A stretch of DNA of 64,000 nt from positions 2,108,001 through 2,172,000 of the forward strand of contig NZ_CP114036.1 of NCBI RefSeq assembly GCF_026898115.1, in the 5' to 3' direction. The stretch is from Streptomyces sp. S465. Lineage in GTDB: Bacteria > Actinomycetota > Actinomycetes > Streptomycetales > Streptomycetaceae. Each line of letters starts with the position of its first letter. Within the stretch, counting starts at the first letter, position 1. The position numbers and the translations under genes are program-made. Under the pieces are notes generated by a model. It was not told the origin of the DNA. It saw only the letters and a program-made list of their open reading frames with translations, and did not search any database. Positions 60,004-64,000 of the stretch are shown here, in pieces.

Positions 60004-60756
60004 TCAGCGGACGCGGCGCTCGTGGTCTCCGATGTCGTGCCCCGCGCCCGGCCGGCCGTCGCCCGCGTCGCCCCCGTCGTCCTCCGGGCGGCCGCCCGCG
60101 TCGCCCTCCGGGTGCCACAGCGGATGCTCATGGGCCGCCCACGCCCGCTCGACGCTGCCGGTGCGCATACCGCGCCGGGCCTCCGGATCGGCGAGCGCCT
60201 TGCCGATGTGGCCGAGCAGGACGACGCCGACCGCCAGCGCCAGCCAGTCGTGGACGAAGGTGGCACTGGTGCGCCACACCAGCGGAGCCAGTCCGGTGAA
60301 CCACATGAGCAGCCCGGTGCCCGCCATCACCAGCACCGCGCCCGCGAGGTATCCGGCGTAGAGCTTCTGCCCCGCGTTGAACTTGCCCGCGGGCCGCTCC
60401 GCACGGCGGTGGTCGCGCCGCAGCGCCGCGCGCAGCCAGCGGCGGTCGTGCGGGCCGAACCGGTTGAGGCGGGTGAGGTCGGCGCGGAAGGCGCGGGAGG
60501 CGAGCCCGAGCAGGGCCGGGAGGGGCGTCAGGATGCCGGACCACTCGTGGACGGTGACCACGAGCGCGCGCCGGCCCACGAGTTCGGCCAGCTGGGGCAG
60601 GTACAGACAGGCCGCGCTCAGCACGCACGCCCCCAGCAGGGCGGCCGTGGTGCGGTGGATCCAGCGCTCGGCGGGGCTGAACCGGAGCACCCGGGACCCG
60701 GACCGGGATCGGGACCCGGACCAGGGCCGGTCGCCGTGCTCAGGCGGTGGGGTCAT
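60004..60756 (-). CDS. Cytochrome b561-type membrane protein
   Basis: This 250-aa membrane protein is read from ATG 60756 and overlaps the molybdoenzyme gene by 17 bp. Four to five helices carry paired histidines: FSPAERWIHRTTAALLGACVLSAACLYL, VTVHEWSGILTPLPALLGLASRAF, FNAGQKLYAGYLAGAVLVMAGTGLLMW and FVHDWLALAVGVVLLGHIGKAL. This is the heme-binding pattern of formate dehydrogenase gamma / b561-like subunits. It probably feeds electrons between quinone and the YedY-like enzyme encoded just upstream. The C-terminal tail is Gly/Asp-rich. Confidence 0.85.
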   Translation of the reverse strand: MTPPPEHGDRPWSGSRSRSGSRVLRFSPAERWIHRTTAALLGACVLSAACLYLPQLAELVGRRALVVTVHEWSGILTPLPALLGLASRAFRADLTRLNRFGPHDRRWLRAALRRDHRRAERPAGKFNAGQKLYAGYLAGAVLVMAGTGLLMWFTGLAPLVWRTSATFVHDWLALAVGVVLLGHIGKALADPEARRGMRTGSVERAWAAHEHPLWHPEGDAGGRPEDDGGDAGDGRPGAGHDIGDHERRVR

Positions 60757-61474
60757 CGTCACGCCCGTTCGACCTGCCGACCCAGGCGTCGACGTCATAG
60801 CCCCGGTCCTCCCAATAGCCGGGCCGCACCTCATCGGTGACGGTGATACCGGAGAGCCACTTCGCCGACTTGTAGAAGTACATGGGTGCCACATACAGCC
60901 GCACCGGCCCGCCGTGCGCGTGCCCGAGCGGCTCGTCCCGCAGCTTCAGCGCGACCAGCACATCCGGGCGCCGGGCCTGGTCGAGCGTCAGGCTCTCGGT
61001 GTACGCGCCGTCGAAGCAGGTGAAGCGGACGGCCTTGCCCCGCGGGCGCACCCCGGCCGCGTCGAGCAGCGCCGACAGCCGCACCCCCTCGAACGGGGTC
61101 GCGCGCACCCGCCAGCCGGTGACGCACTGGACGTCGCGGACCAGACGGGTCTGCGGGAGCGCGCGCAGATCGGCGAGGCGGTACTCGGCGGGCTTGTCGA
61201 CGAGCCCGCCGACGGTGAGGCGGTAGCTGCCGGCGTCCTTGTGGGGCACGGAGGAGGTGACGGAGTAGTAGCGGAATCCCCCGCCGTTGGGGAGGAGGCC
61301 GGTCACCCCCGTCGGGTCCTTGTCGGCCACCGCGCCCAGCGCGGTCTCCAGCCGGTCCTGCAACCAGGGCGCCGCGGCCATCGCGCCGGCGCCGAGGCCG
61401 AGCATGCCGAGAACGAGGCGCCGGCCGACGGGGGCGCCCCGGCCGTCGGCTCCGGCACCGGTGTTGGGGTCCAT
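60740..61474 (-). CDS. Molybdopterin-dependent oxidoreductase, YedY/MsrP-like
   Basis: This 244-aa exported molybdoenzyme starts at ATG 61474. A GRRLVLGMLGLGAGAMAA segment (twin Arg then hydrophobic) suggests Tat export. The sulfite-oxidase fold shows YRLTVGGLVDKPAEYRLADLRALP, the Mo-ligand Cys in VRDVQCVTGWRVRATPFEGVRLSALLDAAG and HAHGGPVRLYVAPMYFYKSAKWLSGI near the end. The downstream overlapping cytochrome b is its likely membrane partner, analogous to MsrPQ. Substrate may be oxidised methionine or another S/N-oxide. Confidence 0.9.
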   Translation of the reverse strand: MDPNTGAGADGRGAPVGRRLVLGMLGLGAGAMAAAPWLQDRLETALGAVADKDPTGVTGLLPNGGGFRYYSVTSSVPHKDAGSYRLTVGGLVDKPAEYRLADLRALPQTRLVRDVQCVTGWRVRATPFEGVRLSALLDAAGVRPRGKAVRFTCFDGAYTESLTLDQARRPDVLVALKLRDEPLGHAHGGPVRLYVAPMYFYKSAKWLSGITVTDEVRPGYWEDRGYDVDAWVGRSNGRDDDPTA

Positions 61475-61555
61475 GGACCGATGAGAGCACCGGGCGGGGG
61501 CGACGCGCCATCTCCGCCGGGGATTCGTCAGCGTTCCGTAAGACTCCGTCGTGGC

Positions 61556-62368
61556 CTACGAGGCGTCGAGCGAGGCGAGCAGTGCGAGGGCGTCGGCCGA
61601 GGGGCTGCCGGGAGCCGCGTGCAGGAGCAGCGTCTCCAGTCCGTCGGAGCCGGCCACCTGGAACTTCTCGACCAGCAGTTCCACCGGGCCGATCGTGGGG
61701 TGCCGGATGCGGAAGGTGGTGTCGCGGGCGGTGCGCACGTCGTGGCGCGCCCACAGCACGCGGAACCGCTCGCTCTTGACGGAGAGCTCACCGATCAGGG
61801 TGTGCAGACGCTCGTCGTCGGTCTCGGTGCCGATCTGGGCGCGCAGGTGCGCCACGGCGGTGGCCGTGTACTGCTCCCAGTCGTCGTGGTAGTCGTGTGC
61901 CGCCTGCTCGGTGAAGAGCGTCCGCAGCCGGTTCGTCCCCGGCTCCATGTCCGGCGCCAGGGCTCGGGCCAGCCGATTGGCGGCCAGCACGTCGCTGTAC
62001 TTGTTGAACACCATGGCGGGCACGTTGACAGTGCGCAGCAGCAGGCCAAGGCTCTGGGGTACGCGCGCGTCCGTCCGGTCCGGGCGGCGGCTCGGCTTGG
62101 GGCCGGCCAGCGACATCAGATAGGCCGTGCCTTCCGCGTCCAGCTGGAGCACATCGGCCAGGGCGTGGATGACCTGGGCCGAGGGGTTGCGGTCGCGGCC
62201 CTGTTCCAGGCGCAGGTAGTACTCGACGCTGATCCCGGCCAGCATCGCCACTTCCTCGCGGCGCAGACCCGGCACCCGCCGCGGCCCGTGGCCGGCCGGC
62301 AGGCCCGCCTCCGCCGGTGTGACGAGTTCACGACGGGCCCGCAGGAAGTCTCCGAGAGCGTTGTCCAC
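61556..62368 (-). CDS. XRE-family regulator with MmyB-like domain
   Basis: This 270-aa regulator starts at GTG 62368. Residues 1-80 are an XRE helix-turn-helix (LGDFLRARRELVTPAEAG...RRVPGLRREEVAMLAGISVEYYLRLEQGRDRNPSAQVIHALADVL). Residues 100-260 are the MmyB-like ligand-binding domain (VNVPAMVFNKYSDVLAANRLARALAPD, then HDDWEQYTATAVAHLRAQIG and HPTIGPVELLVEKFQVAGSDGLETLLLHAAPGSPS). It is divergent from the SDR gene across 100 bp, the classic arrangement for a regulator and its single target. Confidence 0.92.
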   Translation of the reverse strand: MDNALGDFLRARRELVTPAEAGLPAGHGPRRVPGLRREEVAMLAGISVEYYLRLEQGRDRNPSAQVIHALADVLQLDAEGTAYLMSLAGPKPSRRPDRTDARVPQSLGLLLRTVNVPAMVFNKYSDVLAANRLARALAPDMEPGTNRLRTLFTEQAAHDYHDDWEQYTATAVAHLRAQIGTETDDERLHTLIGELSVKSERFRVLWARHDVRTARDTTFRIRHPTIGPVELLVEKFQVAGSDGLETLLLHAAPGSPSADALALLASLDAS

Positions 62369-62468
62369 CCGTTCAGCCTAGGCGGCCGCGACTCCCCGTG
62401 GGTGTCCCCGCCACTACCAGGAACAGCGGGGACTGGGACCCGGCATGCGCCCGGGTGACAGTGACGGC

Positions 62469-63311
62469 ATGACGAAGACATGGTTCATCACGGGGGTCAA
62501 CAGCGGGCTCGGCCGGGAGCTGGCGGAGCAGCTCCTCGCGCGCGGCGACCGCGTCGCGGGAACGGTCAGGCGGCAAGGATCGGTCGATGACCTGCGGGAC
62601 ACGTACGGCGACCGGTTCTGGCTCGGCCACCTCGACATCACCGACCTGGCGCGGGTGCGGGAGGTCGTCGACGCCGCCTTCGGCGAGCTGGGCCGTATCG
62701 ATGTCGTCGTGATCAACGCGGGCTACGGGCTGTTCGGCGCTGCCGAGGAATGCACCGACGAACAGATGGTCCACCAGATCACCACCAACCTGATCGGCTC
62801 GATCCAGACGGCGCGGGCGGCGCTGCCGCATCTGCGGGCGCAGGGCGGCGGCCGGATCATCCAGATCTCGTCGGTCGCCGGTCTCGCCGCGCACCCTGGT
62901 GCCTCGCTCTACCACGCGGGCAAGTGGGGCGTCGAAGGGTTCATGGAGGCCCTCGCCGGTGAGGTGGCGCCGTTCGGCATCGAGGTGACGCTGGTCGAGC
63001 CCGGTGGTGCGCGGACCTCCTTCGCCGGCAGCAGCCTGGCGCTGGGCCGGCCGCTGGCCGCTTACGACGGCACACCGGCCGCCGCGGTACGCGCCTTCAA
63101 GGACACCGCCGTCCCGCTCCCCGGCGATCCGGCCAAGGTCGCCGCGAAGGTCATCGACAGCGCCTCCCAGCGGCCCGCGCCGATGCGGCTGGTGCTGGGC
63201 AGCGACTCCTACCAGGGCGCCACCGCCGCGCTGCGCAACCGTCTCGCCCACATCGCACCGCAGCGGGCCGGCGCCGCCGAGACCGACGCGGACACCGACG
63301 GGACCGCCTGA
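62469..63311 (+). CDS. SDR family oxidoreductase
   Basis: This 280-aa short-chain dehydrogenase starts at ATG 62469: MTKTWFITGVNSGLGRELAEQLLARGDRVAGTVRR. NAGYGLFGAAEECTDEQ is the structural NAG motif, SSVAGLAAHPGASLYHAGKWGVEGFMEALAGEVAPFGIEVTLVEPGGARTSF holds the catalytic Ser and Y-x3-K (YHAGK). The extended C-terminal part places it in the large SDR branch near oxidoreductases controlled by MmyB-like XRE repressors. The divergent regulator gene is the likely controller. Confidence 0.92.
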   Translation: MTKTWFITGVNSGLGRELAEQLLARGDRVAGTVRRQGSVDDLRDTYGDRFWLGHLDITDLARVREVVDAAFGELGRIDVVVINAGYGLFGAAEECTDEQMVHQITTNLIGSIQTARAALPHLRAQGGGRIIQISSVAGLAAHPGASLYHAGKWGVEGFMEALAGEVAPFGIEVTLVEPGGARTSFAGSSLALGRPLAAYDGTPAAAVRAFKDTAVPLPGDPAKVAAKVIDSASQRPAPMRLVLGSDSYQGATAALRNRLAHIAPQRAGAAETDADTDGTA

Positions 63312-63405
63312 GCGATCCCGCCGCCGCCGGCCGGGTGCCCGCCCGGCCCGCAACCATGGGGTCGGCCGGGCCGTCCATGGCGTCGGTCTGACCGTCCGCC
63401 GGAGG

Positions 63406-64000
63406 TCAGGACACCGCCTTGGCCGCCGCGCGGCCCGCCGTGCGGCCCGAGAAGAGGCAGCCGCCCAGGAAGGTGCCCTCCAGGGAGCGGTAGCCGTGCA
63501 CGCCCCCGCCGCCGAAGCCCGCCGCCTCCCCGGCCGCGTAGACGCCGGGCAGCGGTTCGCCGCCCTCGGTCAGGACGCGGGAGGAGAGGTCCGTCTCCAG
63601 GCCGCCGAGCGTCTTGCGGGTCAGGATGTGCAGGCGCACGGCGATCAGCGGACCCGCCTTGGGGTCGAGGATGCGGTGCGGGGCGGCGGTGCGGATCAGC
63701 CGGTCGCCCAGATAGTTGCGGGTGCCGCGCAGGGCGGTCACCTGGAGGTCCTTGGTGTAGGGGTTGGCGATCTCGCGGTCCCGGGCGACGATCTCCCGCC
63801 GCAGCCCGGCCTCGTCGATGAGCGGCTCCTTGGTGAGCTCGTTCATCCGCCGGACCAGCGCCGTCAGCGACCGCTCCACGATGAAGTCCGCGCCGTGGTC
63901 CATGAACGCCTGGACCGGGCCCGGGACGCCGGCCCGCGCACGGCCGATCACCTCGCGGACGCTCTTGCCGGTGAGGTCCGGGTTCTGTTCGGAGCCGGAG
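63406..64000 (-). CDS. FAD-binding dehydrogenase, C-terminal part (5' partial)
   Basis: This leftward gene runs off the right edge; 198 C-terminal residues are seen. Features are FMDHGADFIVERSLTALVRRMNELTKEPLIDEAGLRREIVARDREIANPY, GPLIAVRLHILTRKTLGGLETDLSSRVLTEGG and the C-terminal FAD motif PGVYAAGEAAGFGGGGVHGYRSLEGTFLGGCLFSGRTAGRAAA. This is the KstD/flavocytochrome-c (FAD_binding_2) family, often annotated as FAD-binding dehydrogenase. The N-terminal Rossmann fold and start codon lie outside. Confidence 0.9.
   Translation of the reverse strand, partial: SGSEQNPDLTGKSVREVIGRARAGVPGPVQAFMDHGADFIVERSLTALVRRMNELTKEPLIDEAGLRREIVARDREIANPYTKDLQVTALRGTRNYLGDRLIRTAAPHRILDPKAGPLIAVRLHILTRKTLGGLETDLSSRVLTEGGEPLPGVYAAGEAAGFGGGGVHGYRSLEGTFLGGCLFSGRTAGRAAAKAVS

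Overview
The window is high-GC actinobacterial DNA from a Streptomyces-type chromosome. Codon third positions are G/C-rich, GTG and TTG starts are common, and many genes overlap by ATGA or GTGA. Hallmark actinobacterial loci are present: mycothiol ligase mshC beside DUF3090 and its usual neighbours, a sortase-anchored chaplin, DUF5703, an AfsR/SARP-type regulator and a CslA-like glucan synthase.

Layout. (1) 1-7.4 kb: a family-5 (oligopeptide/nickel-type) ABC importer, cut at its 5' end by the window edge, followed by two luciferase-like flavin monooxygenases. (2) 7.6-16.9 kb: a small secreted protein, a FadR-type GntR regulator, and a seven-gene leftward operon (enolase-family dehydratase, SDR, sugar ABC transporter, aldo/keto reductase, amidohydrolase). 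The operon fits non-phosphorylative L-fucose oxidation. The regulator and operon promoters share the element TCCGATGTAT. (3) 17.1-33.2 kb: conserved core (PAC2 protein, mshC, a kinase-like protein, DUF3090, a histidine phosphatase, a CorA transporter, a ferritin-like protein, an F420/FMN oxidoreductase, an aldo/keto reductase, a RecD2-like protein without helicase motifs, DUF5703, a chaplin with a collagen-like linker, and an M20 peptidase). (4) 33.4-35.2 kb: tRNA-Leu(GAG), a very strong hairpin terminator, then a CooC/MinD-like ATPase and an unknown 130-aa protein.

(5) 35.3-49.3 kb is the most interesting part: an amino-group-carrier-protein (AmCP, LysW-type) biosynthetic cluster. It encodes LysW, LysX, a shrunken DegT-type pseudo-aminotransferase, a full DegT aminotransferase, LysY, a LysZ-LysK fusion, a two-subunit transketolase, an amino-acid transporter and an SDR. 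All are on the plus strand and mostly overlapping. A YciI-LuxR fusion regulator and a SARP-NB-ARC-TPR activator follow. The inferred chemistry is: glutamate is loaded on LysW through its alpha-amino group, phosphorylated, reduced to the semialdehyde, extended by a two-carbon ketol unit, transaminated and released. This resembles the published AmCP route to 2,6-diamino-5,7-dihydroxyheptanoic acid in vazabitide A biosynthesis, but no NRPS or peptide ligase lies in the window.

(6) 49.3-64 kb: a small secreted peptide, a tautomerase, a broken Rossmann-fold gene, a PaoABC-like molybdenum aldehyde oxidoreductase with an NmrA-like protein, a GT4 glycosyltransferase, a CslA-like GT2 synthase beside a GH6 lipoprotein, a YedY-like molybdoenzyme with a cytochrome b561-like partner, an XRE regulator divergent from an SDR, and a truncated FAD-binding dehydrogenase at the right edge.
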